Assembly (NCBI GenBank): GCA_024741835.1
Contig: JAENRP010000074.1
Coordinates: 62,001 to 126,000 of the forward strand
Direction of reading: 5' to 3'
DNA length: 64,000 bases
Origin: Diplocarpon mali
Taxonomy: Eukaryota; Ascomycota; Leotiomycetes; Helotiales; Drepanopezizaceae
Part shown: positions 54,548 to 64,000 of the stretch, in pieces
How positions within the stretch are numbered: position 1 is the stretch's first letter
Layout of the letters: every line of letters starts with the position of its first letter
Translations under genes and position numbers: made by a program
The notes under the pieces: generated by a model
Seen by the model: the letters and a program-made list of their open reading frames with translations, nothing else
What the model was told of the DNA's origin: nothing
Databases searched by the model: none

Positions 54548-54934
54548 CTTGGCAAAAGCTTGATATTTAAATAAATATTAGTGGTACTTTCATTGATTGA
54601 GATGATCTTTGGCTTTTTATACATTAATCTATTCCTATTAGCACTGATATTTATTTAGCTACAAAACTTGTCATAAAAGAGAGCTTACTTGAAGCTCTTA
54701 GGCGGCAACCTAAAATAATGTTTTTTAATGCCAAGCATAGCAATAGAAGCTCAATTATGCTATTATGCCATTCTTTTTCAAACTTTTTCATCTGAAACAA
54801 GGGTGCATTCTAGACAAAGCCAGTCCAACTGAGCTCAAATGAAACGTAACAAGAAGCAGCGCTAACTGTGAAAAAGTCCTAAAATTTTGAGAAAACCCCC
54901 TTCCAGAACGCCATACAATGCACCCAACCTGCGC

Positions 54935-55826
54935 CTAAAAAGCAATTTTCCGTTGCCGTCCTGTATATTTCGACGAGTTCTTGACCACCTTCCCCCTCCT
55001 CTCCATCTGCTCTTTCTTACTCAAAATCCACGCCTTACTACCCTTCTGCACCTTGCGCCCCTTCTCTTTATGTTTCTTCCTTGCATCCAGGACATCCACC
55101 CCCTCCATACCCTTAACCACCCCTGTAATATCTCCATTCCCACCCTCTTTGTTCGATCCCCCAACTGTGAGCACCAGATACAATTTACTGTTCTTTGTTC
55201 CTGGATCGTCTTCCAGAATACCAGCGCCAAAGCCAGCTTTGATGGCGGCGCCGCTGATCATAGTCCTCTGCTGCTCATTCTTTGGGTAGAACTGACACAC
55301 TGCCCTCCCGCCTCTTTTGAGGCACGCATACAGCCCATTAAAGAACCTGCTCAGTCGCCCCTCACTTGAAACCTCGCTGCTCTCCGCGTTACACAGCCAC
55401 TGAACCGCACTAATTGAAATTGCAGCATCGAAGGTTCCTGCGCGAAATGGCACGCCTTGTCCAATATCCGCCAAGATGAGGTCTCCCTCCAAGTCCCGCT
55501 GCAGAGCAACATCTAACATAGAAGCCGATATATCCATGCCGACCCAAATGTGGGGTCCACCTTCGGAGGGATCGATTGATGAGAGTATTTCGCCTGACAA
55601 TCCGGAGCCGCAGCCTACATCGAGGATCATGGCGGGGGAATCGAGGTCCAGGAGCTCAAGGGCGCGATTAGTCATGGAGGCTTGGATATTCTGAATTCGG
55701 GAGGAGGAGGTATATTTGCGCGCTTCTATGCCATCATAATGCAGATCTGGGGGGCTGTTTTCTTCTGTTAGATGTTGTCGCATTCAAAGTGTAGGGAACT
55801 TACAGGGTGTCTTCTGGACGAGACAT
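54935..55826 (-). CDS. bud23: 18S rRNA (guanine-N7) methyltransferase Bud23, 280 residues
   Basis: Exon 1 is 55804-55826 (MSRPEDTL), intron 55755-55803 (GTAAGT..AACAG, CTAACAG near the end), exon 2 54935-55754. The spliced start MSRPEDTLPPDLHYDG matches the conserved N-terminus of Bud23; the longer unspliced frame starting MRQHLTEE does not. MILDVGCGSGLSGEIL is the SAM-binding motif I and WVGMDISASML motif II. The C-terminal basic domain (ARKKHKEKGRKVQKGSKAW) is the WBSCR22/Bud23 rRNA-binding region. With Trm112 it methylates a guanine in 18S rRNA (G1575 in yeast) in the nucleus during small-subunit assembly. It is divergent from svp26, starting 320 bp away. Confidence 0.95.
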
Positions 55827-56145
55827 GATTGCGACTTGATTCTGCCTGGGCACTTGGGCAGACAAATTATTACTGTCTCATGTGATGATTTGCCCCACAG
55901 TCGAGAGTTTTTGGTTCGTTGTGGAAGTTGTAGTGGTGTAAGCAAATTCGAGATTTTGTTCATGGTCTGTTCAAGATAATTTCTGTATGAAGTTTTTGGT
56001 GGGGTAGCTGATTAGCGCAACCGAAAATCCGGGGATGATGAGAACACGCTTTCTGAGGAGCCCCTTGATAGCATATTCTTCGGACCGCGCCCAAGTCACC
56101 AACCTCCATGTCAGCATGACACTCTTGTAAGCTGGTTGAAACAAC
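55827..56145. promoter_or_regulatory. divergent promoter between bud23 and svp26
   Basis: A 319-base stretch between two start codons on opposite strands. The minus-strand frame that crosses it (55971-56213) overlaps svp26 exon 1 and is not a gene. No specific site is recognised. Confidence 0.5.
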
Positions 56146-56905
56146 ATGTGGATTCTACCATTGGTTGGGTATATAGGCCTCTTCCTTGGATTCTGCTTCT
56201 TGACACTTGCCATAGGTATGCAGAAGACACGCCTGCCCTTGATTTGGGCCTGTGCTGATAGTTTGAATAGCTTCTGGCCTTTACTACCTCTCTGAACTCG
56301 TCGAAGAGCATACCGTAATTGCGAAGAAGCTTCTGACGCGTCTGATCTATATCGTTATCGGCACTCAAACACTTCTCTGCCTACTCGATGGCTTCCCGTT
56401 CCTGCTGTCTTTCCTGAGCGTCGTCTCTCATCTCGTCTACCTAGGGAACATGCGGCGGTTTCCTGTTGTGAAGCTTTCAGATCCTCTATTCATAGTCTCA
56501 TGTGGTACGTAGAGTGTGCGAAGCTACTAGAAGGGGCGTTTGCTAATTCGGATAGCGCTCGTCCTTGTCAACCACTATGTCTGGTTCAACCACTTCTCGT
56601 TTTCTACTCTGGTGGCGGCCTCAGCTTCCCGATATGATCCTTCAGTTCTTCCTACTTTCACAGAGATCGCGTCATATTTCGGGCTATGCGTTTGGCTGGT
56701 GCCTTTCTCCCTCTTCGTTTCTCTATCAGCAAGCGACAATGTGTTACCAACAATGGGTAGTGAAGCGCCAGGCATGCCAGCGCCACCAGGGGATGGAAAG
56801 AACAGGCGACAAGGGATGTTCAAGGTGGTTGTCGATACGTTTCGAGACTGGATAGGGGAACTAGGAAGGCTAGCTGGCTGGAACAGACCAGACAGAGGAT
56901 TCTGA
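56146..56905 (+). CDS. svp26: Svp26/TEX261-family ER-to-Golgi sorting membrane protein, 217 residues
   Basis: The exons are 56146-56215, 56271-56504 and 56556-56905, 654 in-frame bases. Introns are GTATGC..AATAG and GTACGT..GATAG. The start MWILPLVGYIGLFLGFCFLT is the first membrane segment. ASGLYYLSELVEEHTVIAKK follows, then hydrophobic segments around IYIVIGTQTLLCLLDGFPFL, FIVSCALVLVNHYVWF and SYFGLCVWLVPFSLFVSLSA, giving about four membrane spans. Together with GNMRRFPVVKLSDP these are hallmarks of Svp26 (Erv26)/TEX261. The yeast protein is a cargo adaptor that loads type II Golgi proteins such as mannosyltransferases and alkaline phosphatase into COPII vesicles. The cytosolic tail is hydrophilic and ends NRPDRGF. 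Confidence 0.93.
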
Positions 56906-57243
56906 TAAATAAGCCTAATGTTCAATTAAGGGGCATATTTGGCGTTCCAACAGGTAGCACATGATTCGGCCATCTCTATTATTAAAGGTCACAACTGGGG
57001 TATAAAATCGAGACGAAGACATGGTCAATGATGTATTGTATGTGCTAATGAATGTGCTAATGACTCGAGGGGTATCTTCCGACAAATTTTCGTAACGCCC
57101 TGCAGGTGAGTGGTAAATTAGAGTGTGTATAGCAAGCAATGTGTAGCAATATTTCTTTCGTATTCTGCCGGTCATCTGCCAGCATTATTACAACGAATAT
57201 GATAGGAAGAGCTAATTCGATGGCAGACATACCCAATTATTAT
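56906..57243. other. convergent 3' intergenic region
   Basis: Ends of svp26 (plus) and the coiled-coil gene (minus). No gene seen. Confidence 0.5.
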
Positions 57244-57871
57244 TCAGGTATCTTTTACGCTAGCTTGCTGCTCCAGCTCTTCAATGCGGCCTTCAAGAAC
57301 AATTTCAAGATCGTTAGACGTGTTAATGGAAGTGTACTCGAGTGTCCTCATGCTGGCAAGGATCAGACGTTCGATGCCTTCACGTTTCTTGTTCAGGGTG
57401 TCGAGTCTTGTCCAGAGCAACTCTCGAGATTTGGTGCTGCAAAAGATATTAGCAGTCGAAAGTGGATGAGACCACGTCCATGATTTGATATTCCATGCGC
57501 CCTACACATGCTCCAATGGCACGCAGGGAGCGACCAGTCGACCGGAGCCAGAAGCCGAAATAAGTTGCACTACTTACACTCTGCTCTTTCGGCTAGCAAA
57601 CAAGGTATCAATCTTCGCCCGGGCATCATCTACGCGCTTTTCAAACTCTCCTTCGATGCTGCGGCGCTTCTTCTCTCGCCGAACCTCGCCCTGAGCTCTG
57701 TTATCAAGAGTTTCCAGGCGAAACCAAAATTTTCAAAAGACTTACAGCCTTTACAAGTTCTTGGGCTCTCCTCACTACATCAAAAGGGTCCTCCTGCGAG
57801 GCTTGTTGGGAGCTGTCCTCCTCGGAATCCTCTTCTTGTCGCTGTACTGTTCGGAGCTGACGGGGCGCCAT
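57244..57871 (-). CDS. small coiled-coil protein of unknown function, 143 residues
   Basis: The exons are 57746-57871, 57578-57690 and 57244-57436, 432 in-frame bases. Introns are GTAAGT..CTCAG and GTAAGT..TTGCAG. The start is MAPRQLRTVQRQEEDSEEDS; an upstream in-frame ATG at 58015 would add 48 residues but is less likely. After an acidic Ser/Glu-rich start the protein is nearly all charged helix (GEVRREKKRRSIEGEFEKRV, LEIVLEGRIEELEQQ). It may be a subunit of a larger complex, such as a kinetochore or structural component, but I recognise no family. It is divergent from pxr1, whose start is 281 bp away. Confidence 0.65.
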
Positions 57872-58151
57872 GACGAAGACTTTGGCCTTGGTTTCGATCC
57901 TGGACGTATCCCTATAAATCTGCAGCTGTGGGGTGGAATGAAGAATGTCATGAAATCTGGTCAAGGGTTCTTGAGAGTCAACACTCGTGCATCGTGGAGA
58001 AGCTCTGACCGCCAACTAGGCACCTAATCAACCAATCACATCCTAGTGCCGCCCTAATCCTGCCGCTCCACCAAAATTTAGAAGCCCGACCGCATTACTT
58101 ATTTTTCTAGGTTACAAATAATAGCCCTATCATCCTTCTAACACCGCAAAC

Positions 58152-59372
58152 ATGGGACTCGCAGGAGAGAAAAAGTATATCACCAGCTAATATTCTATTA
58201 AAAAGCTACTGATAAAATTCTACAGGCGCATGAAGCTTTCTCACGACCCGAACAACACCAAATGGACAAACGACAGCACCAGTTTCGGCCTGAAGATGAT
58301 GACGGCCCAGGGCTGGCAACCAGGACAATACCTCGGCGCCAAAGACGCAGCGCACGCTGAATTTCATACCGCTGCCAACTCGTCGCACATTCGCGTCTCG
58401 ATCAAAGACGACAATCTCGGCTTAGGGGCCAAGATTGGGACGGGAGTTGGACACGGAGAATGTACGGGCCTGGATGCGTTCAAGAATCTACTGGGCCGTC
58501 TCAATGGCAAAGAGGAATCCGAGATTGAAAAGGAGCAGAGATCGAGAGACGATCTGCGGCGAGCGATATACTCGGAGAGGAAGTGGGGAACGCAGCGATT
58601 TATTTCGGGGGGCTTTTTGATCGGCGACAAGATCCAGATTTTGATTGATGCCGAGGCGGAGCGGATACGGAAGTTGGCGTCGGGAGGCAGTGACGACATT
58701 TCAAACGATCCGAGCTCCTCTGCTGAGTCCGAGGAAGAAGCTGCGCCGGTTACGAAGCCTCAAAAATCGAAAAAACGAAAGGCAGAAGTGCTGGATAGAG
58801 CAGAACCTGAAGTTGTCGCTTTCAAGGTCAAGAAATCGAAGAAAGAGCGGAAGAAGCAGAAAGCTGTCGAAGACAGTGCACCATCTGAGGAAGAGGAAGT
58901 ATCAAAGAAGCCGAGGAAATGTAAGAAAGACCGCAAACTGAAGCCAGAGACCGAGGGTAGCGAGGAAGAACTGGAGATCAAGAGACGGAAAGAGAAGAAA
59001 AATAAAAAAGAGAAGAAGCGGAAAGGGAAGGCCGGGTCTGACGCCGAGGTGTGGGAGATGGAGAAAGAGAAGAAAAAGCGTGAAAAGAGAGCGAGGCGAG
59101 AGAAGAAGAAGGCTGCGGAGGAAGGTAGATCTGAAGCTTCGGAGCCTTCGTTATCAACGGCGAAGGAGAGCACGCCTGTTGCAGCACCGAGCCGCGCCAC
59201 GACAATGTTGCAAGGAAGACATGCTGTCAGATCTCGATTTATTAAGCAAAAAAAGCTGGCCAGCATGGATCCGGCGTCTTTGGCACAGGTATAGCCCTCC
59301 ACAGAACCTCAAGAATCTCTAGCGATGAATGATACTGACAAATCGCAGATTTTCATGATCAAGTCGCAATAG
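58152..59372 (+). CDS. pxr1: Pxr1/Gno1 G-patch protein (rRNA and snoRNA processing), 369 residues
   Basis: The exons are 58152-58174, 58226-59288 and 59349-59372, 1110 in-frame bases. Introns are GTATAT..TACAG and GTATAG..CGCAG. The start MGLAGEKKRMKLSHDPNN is the conserved Pxr1 N-terminus. The G-patch covers about residues 25-75 (FGLKMMTAQGWQPGQYLGAK and DDNLGLGAKIG) and would activate the DEAH helicase Prp43. FKNLLGRLNGK and WGTQRFISGGFL are also family motifs. Residues about 165-320 are dominated by Lys/Glu/Asp (KKE/D repeats) typical of nucleolar proteins. The last exon supplies IFMIKSQ, the expected C-terminal end. It acts in the nucleolus in pre-rRNA cleavage and snoRNA 3' trimming. Confidence 0.93.
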
Positions 59373-60010
59373 AGGTTTAAGTAGAGAAATACAGATTTCT
59401 GTCTGAAACCCTCGTATTGCTCCGCCGTTGACCGCTATCTTGGGGGGGCTAGTACTTACCGTGCTTGTCAGGAGGCATGTGAGACCGAATGTGCTGCTTG
59501 CTTGTCGCAAACGGGGCCTACAGTCTGCAAATACGTTCAACATCCAGAGGCGAGGTTGCTATCAAGCTCGACATGGTCGCTCTCAAGCTCCCAACTTTCA
59601 AGATACCCTAGCCAAGATTTCTCACACGGTCTTTGTTCACAGCATTTGTATAGACATACCCCAGCAGCAGTCCTCCTATGTGTCACCTGTAAATGCTCGC
59701 TGCCTCATGAGAAATTCCTGGCGCTTGTGTTTGCTGCTCGAAGACACAACCACCCACAGTCGCCAAGTAGTCGGGAGTGAGATTGCGAACTTCGGGGGAT
59801 CCATGACTAGGTAAGCACAGCTGCTGTGCCATGTCTGCGTCCCGTTTGTTACAAGATGTAGCAATCGCACAGATATTCTGCTCAGGTACTGATCCTTGTA
59901 AAGAATGAGTACAGATTCTTACCAGGAGCAGTGTCTATCGCTTACTCGGAAGGTTGATCACTCGCTTCATCAGGAATTTGGCAACGGCTTAGGTCTCCAG
60001 AAGGGCTCAG
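59373..60010. other. intergenic region without a recognised gene
   Basis: Plus-strand frames of up to 128 residues (59428-59814) overlap each other in two phases and resemble nothing I know. The end is the 3' side of the BTB remnant. Confidence 0.4.
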
Positions 60011-60590
60011 CTACGACCTTATGTCGGCAGGAATGGCTCTCGAAAGAATGCAGATCAGGTCGATCAGCATCTCCTGGAGAAGAACACTGGGGAGCTTGCA
60101 ACAGGCTGGAAGCCGTGGCCCTGGACCGTGACATGCAGCAGACTGGTCGATTAAGAGACGGCAGAATAGACTGCCTTGAGACGTGCCGTCGTAAACAAAG
60201 GTGCTTGAAACTAAGCCATCTGCATCCTGACTTTTCACGAGGTCAAGGGGCTGCTTAATAATCTATTTCTGAAGCTTTGGAATAAGCAGTTCCCCCGCCA
60301 ATACCCAGAGCTGAGCCAAGTGGTCGAAATAGCCGATCAAAAACACCTTGCTTGTGATTTTAGTTGCATATTCGCAATGATCGTCCAGCCGTGTAGAGCC
60401 AGTGGTTGAGGAGAACTGCTTCTCTGGATGCATCCTCTAGCTTGTACATTTGCGTTTGAGCCTCCAAGAAGGTGTCGTTGAACGCGGCCTTGACGACTGG
60501 CGAATGATGACAAGCAAAGTCTGTATGGACAGTAGATGGTACGAGACAATGGCCGGCGTAGAGCGTGACGAGCTCGTCCGGTTTTCTCGA
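60011..60590 (-). pseudogene. decayed BTB/POZ-domain gene, copy 1
   Basis: On the minus strand the BTB core is visible: DELVTLYAG, then HTDFACHHSPVVKAAFNDTF and LEAQTQMYKLEDASREAVLL up to HWLYT. The frame then breaks. Further downstream another frame continues with LAQLWVLAGELLIPKLQK, a TAG stop, and SSTFVYDGTSQGSLFCRLLI and FLLQEMLIDL-like sequence (read LLQEMLIDLICILSRAIP). These are the expected later parts of fungal BTB proteins. A frame change and at least one stop make it a remnant. The upstream part of the frame (to 60929) is not BTB-like. Confidence 0.6.
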
Positions 60591-61179
60591 CCTTGGATCA
60601 GCACCCGTCCCATCGAATCTCCCTCCCGTTCCCACCTGCATAGAGCAGATGATGTGTGTCATTAGATACACCTCAGACCTGGTGCTCGCATCTTGCCGGT
60701 GCTTTCGATCGAGTCCAACACGTCTGGATTCGATGAAGATGATGGAGCTGCAGGAGGCGGTGGAGCCTTCTGAGTTACTACGGTGCATGTGTCTTTGCTG
60801 CGCGATGATTGAAATGTACGCGCAGAGAACGTGCTTCTGGGTAATCAAGGTAGCTGGGAAGTAGATGCGATGAGTGCCATCCCAAGTGAAGAGTTGCCGT
60901 AGCCGCAAAGCGGCCGCGTCTTCCTCCACACCCGTCTAGGAATGATGGAAACGGGAATAATTCCTCAACTACATGTACAGGGACAGATCACACTATTCCG
61001 ACCATTAGTCTGACAATCAGAGGTTCGCCAGGAAGGTCACATTGAAGCTGAGCCAAAGGGCTGGCGCTGATTGTATTCTCCCATCTGCAGGAATCCGGGC
61101 GAGCTCCATCGGTTTGCGTTCAAGTATCACCCATGGAAACCGCCCTCTTCGAAGATCTAGGGGCTTCTTCCAGGTAGAT
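60591..61179. other. spacer between the BTB remnants
   Basis: Holds the former upstream part of copy 1 and the downstream end of copy 2. No intact gene. Confidence 0.4.
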
Positions 61180-61760
61180 ATTGTTGCGATTCCAGAGAAA
61201 GACGAGAAGGACCAGGTCACGCAAGAACAGACCAACGACCTCCGAAGGGCTTTGCTTTGCAGGCGCTCAGATGCTTGAGCCGTTGCGTCGCAGCCAGCTC
61301 CCTCTGGATGTGTTGTTGTCGGTGAGATTGAGCTCGAGCAGGATGACTGGGCCGTGGCGTTCTCCGATCGATTCGAACTCGTCAAGCACTTGGTTTTGCA
61401 AGGTGGGTATCAGGAGCTTCTCAGCCAGGAACCCGAGTTCAACCAGCGCCTGGATTTCTTCGTCCCCGTCCTTGGCTGGTTCTCTCGGGGCCGTTGCGGC
61501 TGTTGACTTCAGTGCGTCCAGTGACGTCCCGCTCGCGAGTATACAGCCAATTGACACGTAAGCGCACTGCGTCCTTGAGGGGATCCTGGAGTCTGTACTC
61601 TTGGGTCTGGCCCTCGATGAAGGTGCTGTTGAACGCGGCATGGCATACTGGCGAGAAGTGGCAAGCGAACATCTCGTGGACGATGAGTTTCTCTGGACAG
61701 GATCCCCCCCAGAGAGCGACGATCTCGTGGAGGTTCCCGAGAGGAATCAGATACAAGTTC
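61180..61760 (-). pseudogene. decayed BTB/POZ-domain gene, copy 2
   Basis: NLHEIVALWGG, then VHEMFACHFSPVCHAAFNST and FIEGQTQEYRLQDPLKDAVR up to NWLYT are a BTB core closely similar to copy 1. Then the frame must change to reach LDALKSTAATAPREPAKDGD and ALVELGFLAEKLLIPTLQNQ, the next BTB-protein segment, which runs into a stop near 61267. It stands about 650 bp from copy 1 in the same orientation. Frame changes without usable introns suggest decay. Confidence 0.6.
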
Positions 61761-63062
61761 GCCGCTGAGGCGATATAACACGCTCCCGGGGAGTCTTTTC
61801 CGGGAAGAGCGTGCTCCAAACTCGGCTCTCTGGCATGTGCTCCGTGATCTGTATCGCAAACGGGGCCGGCGAGACGGGCGGCATACGCGTCGGTCCGCCG
61901 AGAGCGTCGACACGTTGCTTGCGACTGAAGCCGCCGAGCTCGCGGCATGTTATTGGGAAGACACAAAAGGCACTTTAGGCGAGGACGTCGCCTCAAGCCG
62001 CGTTGGTCCTCCGGGCGTATGTTGACACTCGAGTCTTCTGCTCGCCAGCACTCTCGCCAGTCTACCCACGCACAATCCCCTGTTTCTAAACCGGAACCTA
62101 GGAAACCAGAGGAAGCCCTGCGCAGAGGGAGAGAAGACATCACTCGGCCGGAATCTGCAAAGACCCAACTCACTTCGTGCTGCCCGTACCCCAGCCGCAT
62201 CTTGTGAGTGCCGCAGCTTGGAAAACCACCACTCGGTGGTCAATCAGCCCCTCTCCTATTCCCCTCCTCTCCTATTCCTCTCTCCTCTCCTATTCCTCTC
62301 CTCTCTCCTCTCCTATTCCCCTCCGTCTCCCATCCACCCCCTCTCCCATTCCTCTCTCTCCTACTCCTCTCCTCTCCCCCTGCAATCAGCAACACGGAGA
62401 AGCTCACCCTGATCCTCAACCCAGCACCCAGAACCCGGCATGTAAAAACAGCGAAACCCAAGAGAGGAAAATGAGGAAATATGAGAGGTTGAAGGGAAAC
62501 AAATATCGGCAAATGTTAAAAACCCCCCCAGACCCGGAAAGATACCAGGTGCCCACGGTCGTCACTCGGCTGGGCTTGTCGATTCTGTTGCAGGTAAGTG
62601 TGAATGTCACGTGTAGGTAATGTGATGGAGCGCCAAGGCGAAGACATCCACTTCGATACTCTCTCGAGCTCCAGGAGAGAACTCTCTTCGTTCAATCAAG
62701 ATAATCAATACTATTCACTTGCACCTTGGGCGTCCTTGTGCGCTCGGCCAGGCTACGAAAGAGCTTTTCCAAGCTATCGATTTGATTCCGTCTACTTTGA
62801 AAAGTGTTCATCTATCTATTGACTTCCTCTACAGCCAAGACGTCTTTTCCTTCGTGGGAATTTCTTCACTTCTGTATCCAAATGCGAAAATCAACGCCTG
62901 TGCCGGTCCCGATCCCGGATCCCGGTACCGTCGACTCCATTTTCCTTCCGTTTCGCAATGGTGCTGATCCCCACCACGAGGAACGCGACCGATGGAGGGT
63001 TGTCATTGCAGTGCCGCACGGCTTTGGGGCCTGGCCCCCCCCACCGAGGAAGCCGAGCGCGC
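61761..63062. other. intergenic region with a CTC-rich tract
   Basis: It includes a pyrimidine tract built from CTCTCCTATTCC-like units at about 62250-62390. The right half is GC-rich and lies 3' of the inositol-phosphatase gene. No gene recognised. Confidence 0.45.
62250..62390. repeat. CTCTCCTATTCC-type pyrimidine repeat
   Basis: Irregular head-to-tail units of CTCCTCTCCTATTCC and variants on the plus strand. All three plus-strand frames are open and give Pro/Leu/Ser-rich artefacts. Confidence 0.85.
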
Positions 63063-64000
63063 TCAGGTCGGCTTCAGAGCCTCCCATCCATCCAAGCCCG
63101 TCGGCCCGTCGTCACTCATCAGATCCGTCGTCGGTCGTCGAGGAGGAAGCGACGGTCTGGGTCCCTCGTCGTCGTCGCCGTCTGCGGTCCCGCGGCTGGC
63201 GTTCCCCGCTGCCCTCCGAGGTCGCGGCGGACGCGGAGGGGTTGCATCCCGCACCACCGCCCGTCGGTCTTCGACGCTCCTCCGGCCGTGGCTGTGCCCG
63301 GTCACTGACCCAGCAGCCGTGGCTCGTCTCGGGGGCGGGGCGAAGCCCGGGGGGTCGGTTGTTGGTTGACGCGGCGACGCGAACGCAGGCCGGGGTTGCG
63401 ATGTTGCAGATACGCTGGACTTGGGTGGGGATGAGGTCTGTGAGGGAGAGGCTGTGAGGTGTATAGGTTTCCGAGCCACGGGTGGTGGCGCCTTCCTTCC
63501 TGCCGAGCTCGATATAGACACCGAGAGACGACGTTGGGTGAGGGCTGGCTGGCTCTGGCGTCTCGTGATCGGTTTCCCGTCGGCAACCGACTTTCGTGCC
63601 AGGCCGGTGGTGGCTCCAGAGGCCGAGGCTGACGGATCAGAGGCAGGTGGCAGCTTCCGCGTGCCGTTCGATGTCGAGGTTCCCGGCCGGGGATTTGGCG
63701 GAGGAGGGGCCACCGAGGAAGCAGCCTGCCGGCGGGGTTGAGTCATCCTCGGAACATCAACCCAGTCAGGCTCATCAGTCGGAGTGTATGGGTTCGAGAG
63801 GCGATCAGGGTTTAGTATCAGGCCCTCGCGTGGCGGGTGGATGTTTGATCGGGCGGGCTGGCGGTTATCCAGCCACCATTTTCGCGCGTCGGAGCTTGCA
63901 GGGGGAAGGCCAGGCTCGATGGAATCATAGTCGACGAGATCTTCTTCGTCCGAGTCGTCTTGGGGGTCGTTCGCGGATACCCCGCCGACTTCAGACCGGC
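63063..64000 (-). CDS. C-terminal part of a probable synaptojanin-type inositol polyphosphate 5-phosphatase
   Basis: The frame is open from the right window edge to a stop at 63063-63065, so the gene begins outside. The visible 311 residues hold an acidic linker (DPQDDSDEEDLVDYDSIEPG), SSDARKWWLDNRQPARSN followed by PPREGLILNPDRLSNPYTPT and DEPDWVDVP, then a Pro/Ser/Arg-rich disordered tail with GRKAPPPVARKP, possible SH3 ligands. The SSDxxKWWLDN...NP...PTDEPDW arrangement is what I recall from the C-terminal end of fungal Inp52/Inp53-like phosphatases, which remove the 5-phosphate from PI(4,5)P2 at endocytic sites. The catalytic domain is not in the window, so the name depends on this tail alone. 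Confidence 0.5.
   Translation of the reverse strand, partial: RSEVGGVSANDPQDDSDEEDLVDYDSIEPGLPPASSDARKWWLDNRQPARSNIHPPREGLILNPDRLSNPYTPTDEPDWVDVPRMTQPRRQAASSVAPPPPNPRPGTSTSNGTRKLPPASDPSASASGATTGLARKSVADGKPITRRQSQPALTQRRLSVSISSSAGRKAPPPVARKPIHLTASPSQTSSPPKSSVSATSQPRPAFASPRQPTTDPPGFAPPPRRATAAGSVTGHSHGRRSVEDRRAVVRDATPPRPPRPRRAAGNASRGTADGDDDEGPRPSLPPRRPTTDLMSDDGPTGLDGWEALKPT

Noticed and set aside
55971..56213. Minus-strand frame of 80 residues
   Set aside because: It overlaps exon 1 of svp26 and the bud23/svp26 divergent promoter and has no recognisable features.
58760..59302. Minus-strand frame rich in Ser and Phe opposite pxr1
   Set aside because: It is the complement of the Lys/Glu-rich repeats of pxr1.
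62804..63457. Plus-strand frame of 217 residues at the right end
   Set aside because: The minus strand continues an open, conserved-looking frame from the window edge over most of it; this frame is a GC-rich shadow.

Overview
This window reads as nuclear DNA of a filamentous ascomycete (Pezizomycotina). Genes carry short introns of about 50-90 bases with GT..AG ends and CTAAC/CTGAC-type branch sites. Intergenic DNA is long and often AT-rich. Two retrotransposons carry transition-type damage typical of repeat-induced point mutation (RIP). An alpha-factor-type pheromone precursor with a CGKPGQPC core suggests a leotiomycete (Helotiales-like) source; that placement is inference. There is one assembly gap (5529-5671). 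I saw no tRNA or rRNA gene and no CRISPR array.

Left part (1-9.8 kb): the 3' end of a CSC1/OSCA-type membrane channel gene, a four-exon F-box gene, a 4.6 kb gene-free stretch built partly of degenerate TTTGCTTT minisatellite plus a 13-bp minisatellite, and a small proline-rich, arginine-rich protein gene. From 9.8 to 20.1 kb I find no intact gene, only decayed fragments and a diverged dispersed repeat.

Central housekeeping block (20-34.4 kb): a conserved fungal protein of unknown function, proteasome alpha-7 (pre10), a small CxxC protein, a small cysteine-tip basic protein, the alpha-pheromone precursor (ppg1), mitochondrial NAD-isocitrate dehydrogenase subunit 1 (idh1) and a large disordered protein. 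About 170-450 bases upstream of the pheromone start codon lies a cluster of CTATTGA-type sites, two of them exactly CTATTGAG, which I recall as the motif of the mating-type alpha-domain factor MAT1-1-1 of Penicillium. This is the most interesting signal in the window.

Transposon block (36.2-48.5 kb): a Ty1/copia element (247-bp LTRs, CTTTT target duplication), heavily mutated, whose reverse-transcriptase region was split by a Ty3/gypsy element in the opposite orientation (292-bp LTRs, CTAAT target duplication), much less mutated. A broken histidine-phosphatase gene ends 95 bp before it. An intact, diverged relative lies 2.7 kb beyond it on the other strand.

Right part (51-64 kb): the intact histidine phosphatase, a small cysteine-rich secreted protein with a probable decayed neighbour of the same type, then a compact block of housekeeping genes: bud23 (18S rRNA methyltransferase), svp26 (ER/Golgi sorting membrane protein), a coiled-coil protein and pxr1 (G-patch, snoRNA/rRNA processing). 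Two tandem decayed BTB-domain genes and the C-terminal part of a probable synaptojanin-type inositol 5-phosphatase, cut by the window edge, complete it. Two of the genes in this block, bud23 and pxr1, serve ribosome biogenesis.
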